A stretch of DNA of 64,000 nucleotides, from positions 124,001-188,000 of the forward strand of contig SMDE01000008.1 of assembly GCA_004346725.1 (NCBI GenBank), read 5' to 3'. The stretch's first letter is position 1. Each line of letters opens with the position of its first letter. This DNA comes from Phytobacter diazotrophicus (GTDB taxonomy: Bacteria; Pseudomonadota; Gammaproteobacteria; Enterobacterales; Enterobacteriaceae). The translations under genes were made by a program, and so were the position numbers. This document shows positions 30,208 through 40,811 of the stretch, one piece after another. The notes under the pieces were generated by a model that saw nothing but the letters and a program-made list of their open reading frames with translations, searched no databases and was not told the origin of the DNA.

Positions 30208-31710
30208 ATGACGATTTTTGATAATTATGAAGTTTGGTTTGTGATTGGCAGCCAACACCTTTACGGACCCGAAGCCCTGCGTCAGGTGACGCAGCATGGC
30301 GAGCAAGTGGTTAACGCGCTGAACGCTGAGGCCAAACTGCCCTGCAAACTGGTTCTTAAGCCGCTCGGCACCTCGCCGGATGAGATAACGAATATCTGCC
30401 GTGACGCCAACTATGACGACAAATGCGCCGGTATGGTGGTGTGGCTGCATACCTTCTCACCGGCAAAAATGTGGATTAACGGCCTGACAATCCTCAACAA
30501 ACCGCTTCTGCAATTCCACACTCAGTTTAACGCTGCCCTGCCGTGGGACAGCATCGACATGGACTTTATGAACCTGAACCAGACCGCGCACGGCGGCCGT
30601 GAGTTCGGCTTTATCGGTGCACGCATGCGCCAACAGCATGCGGTGGTGACCGGCCACTGGCAGGACAAAAAAGCGCATCAGCGTATTGGTGCCTGGATGC
30701 GCCAGGCCGTGTCCAAACAGGATACCCGTCATCTGAAAGTGTGCCGTTTCGGCGACAACATGCGTGAAGTGGCGGTAACCGACGGCGATAAAGTAGCCGC
30801 ACAAATCAAGTTCGGTTTCTCCGTCAACACCTGGGGCGTGGGCGATCTCGTTCAGGTAGTCAACAGCATCAGTGAAGGTGATGTTAACGCGCTGGTCGAC
30901 GAGTATGAAAGCAGCTACCGCCTGACCGCAGCCGCACAGGTGAACGGCGACAAGCGTCAGAATGTGATTGATGCCGCACGCATTGAGCTGGGTATGAAAC
31001 GCTTCCTGGAACAGGGGGGCTTCCACGCCTTTACCACCACATTCGAAGATTTACACGGCCTGAAACAGCTTCCGGGCCTGGCGGTTCAACGCCTGATGCA
31101 GCAGGGCTACGGCTTTGCGGGCGAAGGCGACTGGAAAACTGCCGCTCTGCTTCGCATCATGAAGGTGATGTCGACCGGTCTGCAGGGCGGCACCTCCTTT
31201 ATGGAGGACTACACCTATCACTTCGAAGAGAACAACGATCTGGCACTCGGCTCGCACATGCTGGAAGTGTGCCCGTCTATCGCGCTGGATGAGAAACCGA
31301 TCCTGGATGTTCAGTACCTCGGCATTGGCGGTAAAGCCGATCCGGCACGCCTGATCTTCTCTACCAAAACCGGCCCGGCCATTAACGCCAGCCTGATCGA
31401 TCTGGGGGATCGCTTCCGCCTGCTGGTGAACTGCGTTGATGCCGTTAAAACGCCGCACGATCTGCCAAAACTGCCCGTTGCGAACGCATTGTGGAAAGCA
31501 CAGCCGGATCTACAGACCGCCTCCGAAGCCTGGATTCTGGCAGGCGGCGCGCACCATACCGTGTTCAGCCACGCCCTGAACCTTGATGACATGCGCCAGT
31601 TCGCTGAGCTACACGGTATCGAAATTGTGACTATCGATAACGAAACTCGCCTGCCTGCCTTTAAAGACGCTTTGCGCTGGAACGAAGTGTATTACGGCTC
31701 CAAACGTTAA
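30208..31710 (+). CDS. araA: L-arabinose isomerase
   Basis: Mn-dependent conversion of L-arabinose to L-ribulose in the cytoplasm. 500 residues, exactly the E. coli length. Recognisable stretches are [21 protein letters not shown] at the N-terminus, the active-site region [11 protein letters not shown] around residues 330-340, and [12 protein letters not shown] near 445-456 with the metal-binding histidines. A TAAGGA ribosome-binding site precedes the ATG. Confidence 0.98.
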   Translation: MTIFDNYEVWFVIGSQHLYGPEALRQVTQHGEQVVNALNAEAKLPCKLVLKPLGTSPDEITNICRDANYDDKCAGMVVWLHTFSPAKMWINGLTILNKPLLQFHTQFNAALPWDSIDMDFMNLNQTAHGGREFGFIGARMRQQHAVVTGHWQDKKAHQRIGAWMRQAVSKQDTRHLKVCRFGDNMREVAVTDGDKVAAQIKFGFSVNTWGVGDLVQVVNSISEGDVNALVDEYESSYRLTAAAQVNGDKRQNVIDAARIELGMKRFLEQGGFHAFTTTFEDLHGLKQLPGLAVQRLMQQGYGFAGEGDWKTAALLRIMKVMSTGLQGGTSFMEDYTYHFEENNDLALGSHMLEVCPSIALDEKPILDVQYLGIGGKADPARLIFSTKTGPAINASLIDLGDRFRLLVNCVDAVKTPHDLPKLPVANALWKAQPDLQTASEAWILAGGAHHTVFSHALNLDDMRQFAELHGIEIVTIDNETRLPAFKDALRWNEVYYGSKR

Positions 31711-31723
31711 CAGGGGAACATTA

Positions 31724-31748
31724 GGCCTGCCCCGGCAGGCCGCTTTTT
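31724..31748 (+). terminator. Intercistronic hairpin between araA and araD
   Basis: GGCCTGCC / GGCAGGCC, a perfect 8-bp stem with a CC loop, followed within two bases by five T. It lies in the 51-base araA-araD gap and resembles an intrinsic terminator. It probably lowers araD expression or protects upstream mRNA, since araD is expected to be co-transcribed. Confidence 0.65.
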
Positions 31749-31761
31749 CCTGGAGGAAAGC

Positions 31762-32457
31762 ATGTTAGAAGCATTAAAACAGCAAGTGCTGGAAGCCAAT
31801 CTGGCGCTACCAAAACACAATCTGGTGACCCTCACCTGGGGCAATGTCAGCGCCGTTGACCGCGAACGTGGCGTACTGATAATTAAACCGTCCGGCGTCG
31901 ATTATAGCGTCATGACCGCCGGGGATATGGTGGTGGTCAGTCTCGAAACGGGGGAAGTAGTGGAAGGGAAAAAGAAACCCTCTTCCGACACCCCAACGCA
32001 TCGCCTGCTCTATCAGGCGTTCCCGACTATTGGCGGCATTGTGCATACCCATTCGCGCCACGCCACTATCTGGGCACAGTCTGGCCAGGCCATTCCGGCG
32101 ACCGGAACCACCCACGCAGACTATTTCTACGGCACCATTCCCTGTACGCGCAAAATGACGGATGCCGAAATTAACGGTGAATACGAGTGGGAAACCGGCA
32201 ACGTGATCGTTGAAACCTTCAGAAAGCAGGGTATCGATCCGGCGCAAATGCCCGGCGTACTGGTACACTCACATGGGCCGTTCGCCTGGGGGAAAAACGC
32301 CGACGACGCGGTGCACAACGCCATCGTACTGGAGGAAGTGGCCTATATGGGCATTTTCTGCCGCCAGCTCGCGCCAGAGCTCCCTGATATGCAACAGACA
32401 CTGCTGGACAAACACTATCTGCGCAAACACGGCGCAAAAGCTTATTACGGGCAGTAA
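31762..32457 (+). CDS. araD: L-ribulose-5-phosphate 4-epimerase
   Basis: Zn-dependent class II aldolase family enzyme that makes D-xylulose 5-phosphate, the exit to the pentose phosphate pathway. 231 residues. The substrate and zinc sites are seen in [18 protein letters not shown], and [12 protein letters not shown] (His95 and His97 region), with a further histidine in [18 protein letters not shown] ribosome-binding site precedes the ATG. Last gene of the operon. Confidence 0.98.
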   Translation: MLEALKQQVLEANLALPKHNLVTLTWGNVSAVDRERGVLIIKPSGVDYSVMTAGDMVVVSLETGEVVEGKKKPSSDTPTHRLLYQAFPTIGGIVHTHSRHATIWAQSGQAIPATGTTHADYFYGTIPCTRKMTDAEINGEYEWETGNVIVETFRKQGIDPAQMPGVLVHSHGPFAWGKNADDAVHNAIVLEEVAYMGIFCRQLAPELPDMQQTLLDKHYLRKHGAKAYYGQ

Positions 32458-32470
32458 GTTTTACCCTCTC

Positions 32471-32503
32471 ACGCCCCGTAGCCAGACTACGGGGCGTTCA
32501 TTT
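32471..32503 (+). terminator. araBAD operon terminator
   Basis: ACGCCCCGTAG / CTACGGGGCGT, an 11-bp perfect stem with a 5-base loop (32471-32497), followed by a T-rich tail, 14 bases after the araD stop. Confidence 0.88.
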
Positions 32504-32602
32504 TTAACTTCCTAATTTTCCGTCTTCTATCCAACATGTCGTTGCCATTTCACGACAAACTGGCAATGCTATGCGATACGGCAACCGGCGGGAGAAAAGC
32601 CA

Positions 32603-33235
32603 GTGAAAATAAAGGGGGCAGGAAAATGGATACTGCTGGGGCTCGTCACGGCGGCGTTCGTGATCATTTATAACGCCATCGCGATTTACCGCTTTAGCCA
32701 ACAGGACCAGACACGGAAAGCAGATTGCGCGATTGTTGCCGGAGCCGGTATCAATAAAAAATCCCCCAGCCCGGTTTTTACCGCCCGATTAGACCACGCG
32801 ATTTGGTTATATCAGGAAGGCAAGGTGAACTCGCTGATCCTGACAGGCGGCCTCAGTAATGGCGCAGCCGAGTCCGATGCCGCCATCGCCCGAAATTATC
32901 TCTTAAATCGGGGTGTCCCTGAGTCGGTCATTTTTATCGATGAGCAATCTACCGTTACCCGTGAAAATATTCATAACGCCAAAATAATCATGACACGCCA
33001 GAATATGCAGACAGCGCTGCTGGTCAGCGATCCTTTGCATATGCTACGCATGCGGCTTATCGCACACGATAACGATATTGTGAGCTGGTCCTCGCCCACC
33101 ACTACAAGCCGATATCGTTCCTGGCAAACGCAACTGCCTTTTCTGCTTAGGGAATCGTTCTACTACACAGGTTATCGCATACTGCGATATCTCCCGCGTA
33201 TTCCGATACAAAAAGTCGACCGCCAGCCCGGCTGA
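32603..33235 (+). CDS. DUF218 (YdcF/SanA-like) membrane-anchored protein
   Basis: 210 residues with GTG start preceded by GGGAG. One N-terminal membrane segment (WILLGLVTAAFVIIYNAIAIY, about 8-28) leads to a DUF218 domain: DCAIVAGAGI, SPVFTARLDHAIWLYQEGKVNSLILTGG, STVTRENIHNAKIIM, and LLVSDPLHMLRMRLIA. These match the SanA, ElyC and YdcF group, linked to envelope integrity; the biochemical activity is not established. The domain is likely periplasmic. E. coli K-12 has no gene between araD and polB, so this is an accessory insertion. It has no partner in an operon; the araBAD terminator and the polB SOS box bracket it. Confidence 0.8.
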   Translation: MKIKGAGKWILLGLVTAAFVIIYNAIAIYRFSQQDQTRKADCAIVAGAGINKKSPSPVFTARLDHAIWLYQEGKVNSLILTGGLSNGAAESDAAIARNYLLNRGVPESVIFIDEQSTVTRENIHNAKIIMTRQNMQTALLVSDPLHMLRMRLIAHDNDIVSWSSPTTTSRYRSWQTQLPFLLRESFYYTGYRILRYLPRIPIQKVDRQPG

Positions 33236-33261
33236 GTGCAGCGGCGGGCGCGCATCCGCAC

Positions 33262-33281
33262 ACCTGTACAAAAAATCAGTA
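33262..33281. promoter_or_regulatory. LexA (SOS) box upstream of polB
   Basis: CTGT, eight bases, TCAG, flanked by AC and TA: one mismatch from the CTGT-N8-ACAG core. It is 56 bases before the polB start. E. coli polB (dinA) is LexA-controlled from a similarly placed box. Confidence 0.75.
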
Positions 33282-33336
33282 TCTCCGGGCAAACCAGGCT
33301 ATAATCTCGCCGATAATGAGGCGATGAGAGAATGGT

Positions 33337-35694
33337 GTGACGCAAGCGCGAGAAGGCTTTTTACTGACCCGACACTGGCGGGACACGCCACAGGGAACCG
33401 AGGTGGAATTCTGGCTGGCGACGGATAACGGGCCGCTACAGGTCTTTTTGCCGCCACAAGAATCGGTTGCGTTTATCCCCAGTGCGCAAGTCAGCCAGGC
33501 ACAGCGTTTACTCGCCGGAGAAAACCAGTACCGCCTCACGCCGCTGCAACTTAAGGATTTCCACCGCCAGCCCGTTCACGGGCTATATTGTCGGGCGCAC
33601 CGCCAGTTGATGCGCTATGAAAAACTGCTGCGCGACGGTGGCGTCACGGTTTATGAAGCCGACGTCCGCCCGCCAGAACGCTTTTTGATGGAGCGCTTTA
33701 TTACCGCACCGGTATGGGTGGATGGCGAGCCGCGCGGCGAGCAACTGACCAACGCGCGCCTGAAACCCAATCCGCATTACCGCCCGCCCCTCAAATGGGT
33801 CTCGCTGGATATCGAAACCACCCGTAACGGCGAACTTTACTGTATCGGGCTGGAGGGGTGCGGCCAGCGCACGGTCTATATGCTCGGTCCGGAAAACGGT
33901 GATGCCAGCGGGCTGGATTTCACTCTTGAGTATGTCGCCAGTCGTCCGCAACTTTTGGAAAAGCTCAACGCCTGGTTTGCGCAGCACGATCCCGACGTGA
34001 TTATCGGCTGGAACGTCGTGCAGTTCGACCTGCGCGTGCTGCAAAAAAGCGCGGAACGTTATCGCCTGCCTTTATTGCTCGGGCGCGGCAATCAACCGCT
34101 CGAATGGCGCGAGCACGGGTTTAAAAACGGCGTCTTCTTCGCCCAGGCAACTGGTAGGGTGATTATCGACGGGATTGAAGCGCTTAAATCCGCTTTCTGG
34201 AATTTTTCCTCTTTTTCGCTGGAAACGGTATCGCAAGAGTTACTGGGTGAAGGCAAAGCGATCGATAACCCATGGGATCGCATGGACGAAATCGATCGCC
34301 GTTTCGCCGAAAACAAGCCCGCCCTTGCCACCTATAACCTGAAAGATTGTGAATTGGTTACGCGCATCTTCCACAAAACGGACATTATGCCGTTCTTGCT
34401 GGAACGCGCTACGGTGAACGGTCTGGCGATTGACAGGCATGGTGGTTCGGTGGCGGCGTTTAGCCACCTCTATTTTCCACGGATGCACCGCGCGGGGTAT
34501 GTCGCGCCAAACCTTGGTGATGTGCCACCGCAGGCCAGTCCCGGCGGCTATGTGATGGACTCACGCCCGGGCCTGTACGATTCCGTGCTGGTGCTGGACT
34601 ACAAAAGCCTGTATCCCTCGATCATCCGCACCTTCCTGATCGATCCCGTCGGTCTGGTGGAAGGGATGGCGCATCCGGATCCTGAACACAGCACAGGCGG
34701 CTTTCTGGGCGCACGCTTTTCCCGGCAGACCCATTGCCTGCCCGGGATCGTCGGTCAAATCTGGCATGGCCGCGATGAAGCCAAACGAGTGGGAAACAAA
34801 CCGCTGTCGCAGGCGCTTAAGATCATCATGAATGCGTTTTACGGCGTGCTGGGTACCAGCGCCTGCCGTTTTTTCGATCCGCGTCTTGCTTCATCGATCA
34901 CCATGCGCGGCCACGAGATTATGCGCCAGACCAAAGCGCTGATTGAGTCTCAGGGCTATGACGTCATTTACGGCGATACGGATTCCACCTTTGTCTGGCT
35001 AAAAAAAGCACATAACGAAGCCGATGCGGCACGTATTGGTCACGAACTGGTGGCCTATGTGAACAACTGGTGGGAGGCACATCTGTCCGCTGAGCACTTG
35101 ACCAGTGCGCTGGAACTGGAATTCGAAACCCACTTTTGCCGTTTTTTGATGCCGACCATTCGCGGCACAGAACAGGGAAGTAAAAAGCGCTACGCCGGAT
35201 TGATACAAGAAGGTGAAGAACAACGGATGGTGTTCAAAGGGTTGGAGACCGTACGAACCGACTGGACGCCGCTGGCGCAGCAATTTCAAAAGACACTTTA
35301 TTTGCGTATCTTTCGCAATGAGCCCTATCAGGACTATGTGCGCGAAACAATCGATAAGCTGATGGCAGGCGAGCTGGATGCGCTGCTGGTCTACCGCAAG
35401 CGCCTGCGCCGCCCGCTGGCCGATTACGAGCGTAACGTGCCGCCTCATGTTCGCGCAGCACGACTCGCCGATGAACAGAACCTGAAACGCGGCCGCCCGC
35501 CCCAGTATCAAAATCGGGGCACCATCAAATATGTCTGGACGACACAGGGGCCGGAACCGGTGGATTATCAGCAATCGCCCCTGGATTACGACCACTATCT
35601 GACCAAACAACTTCAGCCGGTCGCTGATGGAATACTGCCCTTCACCGACGATGATTTTGCTACACTACTGACAGGGCAACTGGGACTGTTTTGA
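33337..35694 (+). CDS. polB: DNA polymerase II
   Basis: SOS-induced family B polymerase with 3'-5' proofreading, used in replication restart and translesion synthesis. 785 residues (E. coli 783). The exonuclease acid pair is in [13 protein letters not shown]; polymerase motifs are [14 protein letters not shown] (motif A), [12 protein letters not shown] (motif B) and YGDTDSTF (motif C). Start is GTG at 33337. E. coli polB begins MAQAGF, and here the N-terminus is MTQAREGF. A LexA box lies upstream. Confidence 0.97.
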   Translation: MTQAREGFLLTRHWRDTPQGTEVEFWLATDNGPLQVFLPPQESVAFIPSAQVSQAQRLLAGENQYRLTPLQLKDFHRQPVHGLYCRAHRQLMRYEKLLRDGGVTVYEADVRPPERFLMERFITAPVWVDGEPRGEQLTNARLKPNPHYRPPLKWVSLDIETTRNGELYCIGLEGCGQRTVYMLGPENGDASGLDFTLEYVASRPQLLEKLNAWFAQHDPDVIIGWNVVQFDLRVLQKSAERYRLPLLLGRGNQPLEWREHGFKNGVFFAQATGRVIIDGIEALKSAFWNFSSFSLETVSQELLGEGKAIDNPWDRMDEIDRRFAENKPALATYNLKDCELVTRIFHKTDIMPFLLERATVNGLAIDRHGGSVAAFSHLYFPRMHRAGYVAPNLGDVPPQASPGGYVMDSRPGLYDSVLVLDYKSLYPSIIRTFLIDPVGLVEGMAHPDPEHSTGGFLGARFSRQTHCLPGIVGQIWHGRDEAKRVGNKPLSQALKIIMNAFYGVLGTSACRFFDPRLASSITMRGHEIMRQTKALIESQGYDVIYGDTDSTFVWLKKAHNEADAARIGHELVAYVNNWWEAHLSAEHLTSALELEFETHFCRFLMPTIRGTEQGSKKRYAGLIQEGEEQRMVFKGLETVRTDWTPLAQQFQKTLYLRIFRNEPYQDYVRETIDKLMAGELDALLVYRKRLRRPLADYERNVPPHVRAARLADEQNLKRGRPPQYQNRGTIKYVWTTQGPEPVDYQQSPLDYDHYLTKQLQPVADGILPFTDDDFATLLTGQLGLF

Positions 35695-35918
35695 CTTCGT
35701 ATCCGGCTGGCACAGTAACAGAGGGCCAGCCTTCGAGCCTCTGGATTGCGGGTTGCTTCACGGCCATTGTTGAGCTGGTTTTCGGCATACAGCGAACAAG
35801 GTGATCAACGTGCCAACAACGCGGTGACTTGCAAAACAACGGGCATAACGAGAGTGACGAAAGCATTGCCATCCAGTACCATAGCGCCCTTTCTATTCCT
35901 GGCCCCAAACTTAGCCGT

Positions 35919-35937
35919 CCGCCTGATTCTCAGGCGG
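35919..35937 (+). other. Hairpin in the rapA leader (polB-rapA gap)
   Basis: CCGCCTGA / TCAGGCGG, a perfect 8-bp stem with a 3-base loop, about 42 bases before the rapA ATG and without a T run. The rest of the 285-base gap (35695-35979) holds no recognisable gene, terminator or repeat. Confidence 0.5.
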
Positions 35938-35979
35938 TGACGAACTATTGCCTGCAATTTGAGATATAGAGTTCAATTT

Positions 35980-38886
35980 ATGCCCTTTACACTTGGTCAA
36001 CGCTGGATAAGCGACACGGAAAGCGAACTCGGACTGGGTACAGTCGTAGCGATGGATGCGCGAACCGTTACTCTGCTTTTTCCCGCGACGGGAGAAAATC
36101 GTCTGTATGCACGCAGCGATTCCCCCGTTACACGCGTCATGTTTAATCCTGGCGATACGGTAACCAGCCACGAAGGCTGGCAGCTGACTGTTGAAGACGT
36201 AAAAGAAGAAAACGGTCTGCTCGCCTATACCGGTACGCGCCTGGATACGCAGGAAACCAACGTCATGCTGCGCGAGGTCTTTCTCGACAGCAAACTGGTC
36301 TTTAGCAAACCGCAAGACCGCCTGTTCGCCGGGCAAATCGACCGTATGGACCGTTTCGCGCTGCGTTATCGCGCGCGTAAATATCAAAGTGAACAGTACC
36401 GTATGCCGTGGAGCGGGCTGCGCGGCCAGCGTACCAGCCTGATCCCTCATCAGTTGCATATCGCCCACGATGTTGGCCGTCGCCATGCGCCACGTGTGCT
36501 GCTGGCGGACGAAGTTGGCTTAGGTAAAACCATTGAAGCCGGGATGATCCTCCACCAGCAGTTGTTGTCCGGCGCCGCGGAACGTGTGCTGATCATCGTG
36601 CCGGAAACGCTGCAGCACCAGTGGCTGGTCGAAATGCTGCGTCGCTTCAACCTGCGCTTTGCGCTGTTTGATGACGAACGCTATGCCGAAGCGCAGCACG
36701 ATGCCGACAACCCATTTGAAACGGAACAACTGGTGATTTGCTCACTGGACTTCGTGCGCCGTAATAAACAGCGCCTGGAGCACCTATGTGACGCCGAATG
36801 GGATTTAATGGTGGTGGATGAAGCTCATCACCTGGTGTGGAGCGAAGAGGCTCCAAGCCGCGAATACCAGGCCATTGAACAGCTTGCTGAGCGCGTGCCG
36901 GGCATTTTGCTGCTTACCGCGACACCGGAGCAACTCGGCCTTGAGAGCCACTTTGCGCGCCTGCGCTTGTTGGATCCAAACCGTTTCCACGATTTCGCTC
37001 AGTTCGTTGATGAACAACAGAACTATCGCCCGGTTGCTGATGCGGTTGCCTTGTTACTGGCAGGCAAACGCCTGAATGATACCGAGCTCAATACGCTTAG
37101 CGACCTGATTGGCGAACAGGACATCGAGCCGCTGCTGCAGGCCGCCAACAGTGACCGTGACGACGCTGAGGCAGCGCGTCAGGAGCTGATTTCGATGCTA
37201 ATGGACCGCCACGGCACCAGCCGCGTGCTGTTCCGTAACACCCGTAACGGCGTGAAAGGCTTCCCGAAACGCGAACTGCACACCATCAAGCTGCCGCTAC
37301 CGACCCAGTATCAGACGGCAATTAAAGTCTCCGGCATCATGGGCGCGCGTAAAAGTGCTGAAGACCGTGCCCGCGATATGCTCTACCCGGAACAGATCTA
37401 TCAGGAATTCGAAGGCGACAGCGGTACCTGGTGGAACTTCGATCCGCGCGTCGAATGGCTGATGGGCTATCTGACCAGCCATCGTTCACAGAAGGTTCTG
37501 GTGATCTGCGCCAAAGCGGCCACCGCGCTGCAACTGGAGCAGGTCTTGCGCGAGCGTGAAGGTATCCGTGCCGCAGTGTTCCATGAAGGCATGTCGATAG
37601 TAGAACGTGACCGCGCGGCGGCCTGGTTTAGCGAAGAAGACAGCGGCGCGCAGGTATTGCTGTGCTCTGAAATCGGTTCCGAAGGACGTAACTTCCAGTT
37701 TGCCAGCCATCTGGTGATGTTCGATCTGCCGTTCAACCCGGATCTGCTCGAACAGCGTATCGGTCGTCTGGATCGTATCGGCCAGGCGCATGACATTCAG
37801 ATCCACGTGCCTTATCTGGAAAAAACGGCGCAATCCGTGCTGGTGCGTTGGTACCACGAAGGTCTGGACGCGTTCGAACACACCTGCCCGACAGGGCGGA
37901 CTATTTACGACAAGGTCCACACCGATCTGATTAATTACCTTGCATCGCCGGAAAATACCGACGGTTTTGATGACCTTATCAAGGCCTGCCGCGAGCAGCA
38001 TGACGCGCTGAAAGCGCAGCTTGAGCAAGGTCGGGACCGTCTGCTGGAAATTCACTCCAACGGCGGTGAAAAAGCGCTGGCTCTGGCAGAAAGCATTGAA
38101 GAGCAGGACGATGATACCGGGCTTATCAATTTCGCCATGAACCTGTTCGATATCGTCGGTATTAACCAGGACGATCGCGGCGAGAACATGATTGTGCTGA
38201 CGCCATCCGATCATATGCTGGTACCGGATTTTCCGGGCCTGCCGGAAGATGGCTGCACCATCACCTTTGAGCGTGAGGTGGCACTGTCCCGCGAAGATGC
38301 GCAGTTTATTACCTGGGAACATCCGCTGATTCGCAACGGGCTGGATCTGATCCTTTCTGGCGATACCGGTAGCAGCACCATTTCATTGTTGAAAAATAAG
38401 GCGCTGCCTGTCGGTACACTGCTGCTGGAACTGATTTATGTCGTTGAGGCACAGGCGCCGAAACAACTGCAGCTTAACCGCTTCCTGCCGCCGACGCCGA
38501 TTCGTCTGCTGGTGGATAAAAACGGCACTAACCTTGCCACACAGGTCGAGTTCGAGAGTTTCAACCGTCAGCTCAGCGCGGTTAACCGCCACACCGGCAG
38601 TAAGCTGGTGAACGCCGTACAGCAGGATGTACACACCATTCTGCAAAAAGGTGAAGCGCAGGTCGAAAAAGCCGCGCAGGCATTGATCGACGCCGCGAAG
38701 CGAGAAGCGGATGAAAAACTGTCAGCGGAGCTGTCGCGCCTCGAAGCCCTCAAAGCCGTTAACCCGAATATTCGTGATGACGAGCTGAGCGCTATTGAGA
38801 GCAACCGCCTGCAGGTGCTGGAAAGCCTTTCTCAGGCAGGCTGGCGTCTAGACGCGCTGCGTCTTATCGTTGTGACGCATCAGTAA
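35980..38886 (+). CDS. rapA: RNA polymerase-associated ATPase RapA
   Basis: Swi2/Snf2-family ATPase that recycles RNA polymerase from post-termination complexes. 968 residues from the ATG at 35980 ([18 protein letters not shown]), as in E. coli; seven open codons upstream are ignored. N-terminal Tudor/KOW-like domains lead to helicase motifs: Walker [14 protein letters not shown] (about 170), DEAHH (Walker B), [10 protein letters not shown], and the C-terminal lobe with [13 protein letters not shown] and [16 protein letters not shown]. rluA follows by 11 bases and is probably co-transcribed. Confidence 0.98.
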   Translation: MPFTLGQRWISDTESELGLGTVVAMDARTVTLLFPATGENRLYARSDSPVTRVMFNPGDTVTSHEGWQLTVEDVKEENGLLAYTGTRLDTQETNVMLREVFLDSKLVFSKPQDRLFAGQIDRMDRFALRYRARKYQSEQYRMPWSGLRGQRTSLIPHQLHIAHDVGRRHAPRVLLADEVGLGKTIEAGMILHQQLLSGAAERVLIIVPETLQHQWLVEMLRRFNLRFALFDDERYAEAQHDADNPFETEQLVICSLDFVRRNKQRLEHLCDAEWDLMVVDEAHHLVWSEEAPSREYQAIEQLAERVPGILLLTATPEQLGLESHFARLRLLDPNRFHDFAQFVDEQQNYRPVADAVALLLAGKRLNDTELNTLSDLIGEQDIEPLLQAANSDRDDAEAARQELISMLMDRHGTSRVLFRNTRNGVKGFPKRELHTIKLPLPTQYQTAIKVSGIMGARKSAEDRARDMLYPEQIYQEFEGDSGTWWNFDPRVEWLMGYLTSHRSQKVLVICAKAATALQLEQVLREREGIRAAVFHEGMSIVERDRAAAWFSEEDSGAQVLLCSEIGSEGRNFQFASHLVMFDLPFNPDLLEQRIGRLDRIGQAHDIQIHVPYLEKTAQSVLVRWYHEGLDAFEHTCPTGRTIYDKVHTDLINYLASPENTDGFDDLIKACREQHDALKAQLEQGRDRLLEIHSNGGEKALALAESIEEQDDDTGLINFAMNLFDIVGINQDDRGENMIVLTPSDHMLVPDFPGLPEDGCTITFEREVALSREDAQFITWEHPLIRNGLDLILSGDTGSSTISLLKNKALPVGTLLLELIYVVEAQAPKQLQLNRFLPPTPIRLLVDKNGTNLATQVEFESFNRQLSAVNRHTGSKLVNAVQQDVHTILQKGEAQVEKAAQALIDAAKREADEKLSAELSRLEALKAVNPNIRDDELSAIESNRLQVLESLSQAGWRLDALRLIVVTHQ

Positions 38887-38897
38887 CGGAGCAGGCT

Positions 38898-39557
38898 ATG
38901 GTAATGGAGTCCTACAATCCGCCTCAGGATCCCTGGCTGACCATCCTCTATCAGGATGAGCACATTATGGTGGTCAACAAGCCGAGCGGCCTGTTGTCTG
39001 TGCCAGGGCGTCTTGAAGAGCATAAAGACAGCGTGATGACACGTATTCAGCGCGATTTCCCGCAGGCGGAATCCGTGCATCGTCTGGACATGGCGACCAG
39101 CGGCGTGATTGTGGTGGCTCTGACCAAAGCGGCGGAGCGCGAGCTCAAGCGCCAGTTCCGCGAGCGCGAACCGAAAAAGCAGTATGTGGCGCGCGTTTGG
39201 GGACACCTGGAGCACGAAGAGGGGCTTGTCGATCTGCCTCTGATTTGCGACTGGCCGAATCGTCCGAAGCAGAAAGTCTGCTACGAGACCGGTAAACCCG
39301 CGCAGACCGGGTATGAAGTGCTGGAATTCGCCGCCGACAATACCACGCGCGTGCGGCTTAAGCCGATTACCGGTCGCTCGCACCAATTGCGCGTGCATAT
39401 GCTGGCGTTGGGGCATCCGATTCTGGGCGACAGGTTTTACGCGACGCCAGAGGCTCTTGCTCTGGCGCCACGCCTGTTGCTGCATGCGGAAACGTTGACG
39501 ATAACCCACCCGGCGTATGGCAACAGCATGACGTTCAGGGCGCCGGTGGATTTTTGA
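38898..39557 (+). CDS. rluA: Dual-specificity 23S rRNA / tRNA pseudouridine synthase RluA
   Basis: Makes pseudouridine at 23S rRNA position 746 and at position 32 of several tRNAs. 219 residues, the E. coli length. The catalytic aspartate is in VHRLDMATSGVIV (about residue 64); RPKQKVCYETGKPAQTGYEVL and ITGRSHQLRVHMLALGHPILGDRFYA complete the RluA-family signature. A pair of REP-like repeats follows the stop. Confidence 0.97.
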   Translation: MVMESYNPPQDPWLTILYQDEHIMVVNKPSGLLSVPGRLEEHKDSVMTRIQRDFPQAESVHRLDMATSGVIVVALTKAAERELKRQFREREPKKQYVARVWGHLEHEEGLVDLPLICDWPNRPKQKVCYETGKPAQTGYEVLEFAADNTTRVRLKPITGRSHQLRVHMLALGHPILGDRFYATPEALALAPRLLLHAETLTITHPAYGNSMTFRAPVDF

Positions 39558-39576
39558 CTTAACGCGGCTTACGGTC

Positions 39577-39665
39577 CCGGATGGCGGCTGCGCCTTATCC
39601 GGGTTACCGTCAAAACCAGCAGGTAGCCCGGGCGAGGCGTTTTACGCCGACTCCCCGGGGTTACC
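39577..39665. repeat. Pair of REP-like palindromes downstream of rluA
   Basis: First unit, 39577-39604: CCCGGATGGCGGC... CGCCTTATCCGGG, close to the enterobacterial REP consensus. Second unit, 39622-39665: GGTAGCCCGGGCGAGGCG and its complement CGCCGACTCCCCGGGGTTACC around TTTTA. Together they form a BIME-like pair in the 243-base gap between convergent rluA and djlA, where they may stabilise the rluA transcript. The remaining 135 bases show no gene. Confidence 0.75.
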
Positions 39666-39800
39666 AGGCCATCGACGGCGGGCGTCAGCGGCGCAGGCAG
39701 ATTATTCACGGCCTGCGCACAGCAACCGGAGCGGACTCAAAGTACGTGAGGATTGCGAGCACAGCCCGGGGATAATCTGGCAAGTAAGCTAGCCCGTAAC

Positions 39801-40616
39801 TTACTTAAACCCTTTCTGCTCTTTAATGAGCTCATAAGCCTTCTGAATCTCCTGCGCTTTCTGCTTCGCCATCTCCATCATCTCCGGCGGCAGCCCTTTC
39901 GCCACCAGCTTATCCGGATGATGTTCGCCCATCAGCTTACGGTAGGCGCGCTTAATGGTGGTGGCATCATCCGTTGGCTTCACACCCAGCACATTGCAGG
40001 CATCTTCAAGCGTAGGGCCGCGTTGCGCCTGCTGCTGCCAGCCGCCGCCCGCTTGCTGCTGATAGCCACCGCCAAACTGCGCCCCACCCTGCATCATACG
40101 TAAAAACTGATCGAACTGACCACGAGAGATCCCCAGTTCTTCGGCAATGACGTACAGCACTTCGCGCTCATTAGGATGCAGCGAGCCATCGGCGAATGCC
40201 GCCTGAATCTGGATTTCCAGGAACATTCTGATTAAATCAAAGCGTCCGAAGCAAACACTGCGAAACTGACGCATTTTTTCACGTAATGGGTAGTTATCCG
40301 CTTTGCCTACGCGAAACGCCTGCTGCGCCGCCGCGCGTGAGTCACCGTGCAGGTTCATCCGGTCCATAAACAGACTGGCAACCTGAATATCGGCCTGCGT
40401 CACGCGACCTTTGGACTTTGTTAAATGGCCCATCACCTCGAAGGTGGTGGCAAAAAAGAGCGTCTGACGTTCCCGTTGATTGGCAAACCACGCCATTTTT
40501 CGGCTGCGAGCCTTATCAAACATATGGCCGATTAACAGCCCGAGAACCGCGCCCCAAAAGCCTCCGCCCATGATCAGAGCGAAAACCACACCAACCACTT
40601 TTCCCCAATACTGCAT
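39801..40616 (-). CDS. djlA: Membrane-anchored DnaK co-chaperone DjlA
   Basis: 271 residues, as in E. coli. A single N-terminal membrane segment ([27 protein letters not shown]) is glycine-rich, as required for its dimerisation. A TerB-like helical domain (about 55-180) and a Gln/Gly-rich linker ([15 protein letters not shown]) follow. The C-terminal J-domain has the DnaK-stimulating HPD in [12 protein letters not shown]. Its known E. coli role is activating the Rcs phosphorelay when overproduced. It is divergent from lptD. Confidence 0.97.
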   Translation of the reverse strand: MQYWGKVVGVVFALIMGGGFWGAVLGLLIGHMFDKARSRKMAWFANQRERQTLFFATTFEVMGHLTKSKGRVTQADIQVASLFMDRMNLHGDSRAAAQQAFRVGKADNYPLREKMRQFRSVCFGRFDLIRMFLEIQIQAAFADGSLHPNEREVLYVIAEELGISRGQFDQFLRMMQGGAQFGGGYQQQAGGGWQQQAQRGPTLEDACNVLGVKPTDDATTIKRAYRKLMGEHHPDKLVAKGLPPEMMEMAKQKAQEIQKAYELIKEQKGFK

Positions 40617-40811
40617 ATACTCCCCAAATCGTCATGCCGTCGGCTAAAATTTGCTTTATCATACCCGTCATTCTATGCCGTGCACAGGCACAGTCTTCTC
40701 TGACCTGGCTCGAAAACGGGCAGGATTAACTAGCGCTGCGAAGATGAGTACGTTAGTCTCTGACCGTTTGCCAGCGTAAAGCCACAGATGACGGAACAAC
40801 AAATACAACGT

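Noticed and set aside
40745-40811. Possible sigma-E promoter ahead of lptD
   Set aside because: TCTGA-like -10 sequences are present and lptD is known to be sigma-E linked in E. coli, but I could not find a convincing GGAACTT-type -35 at the right distance.
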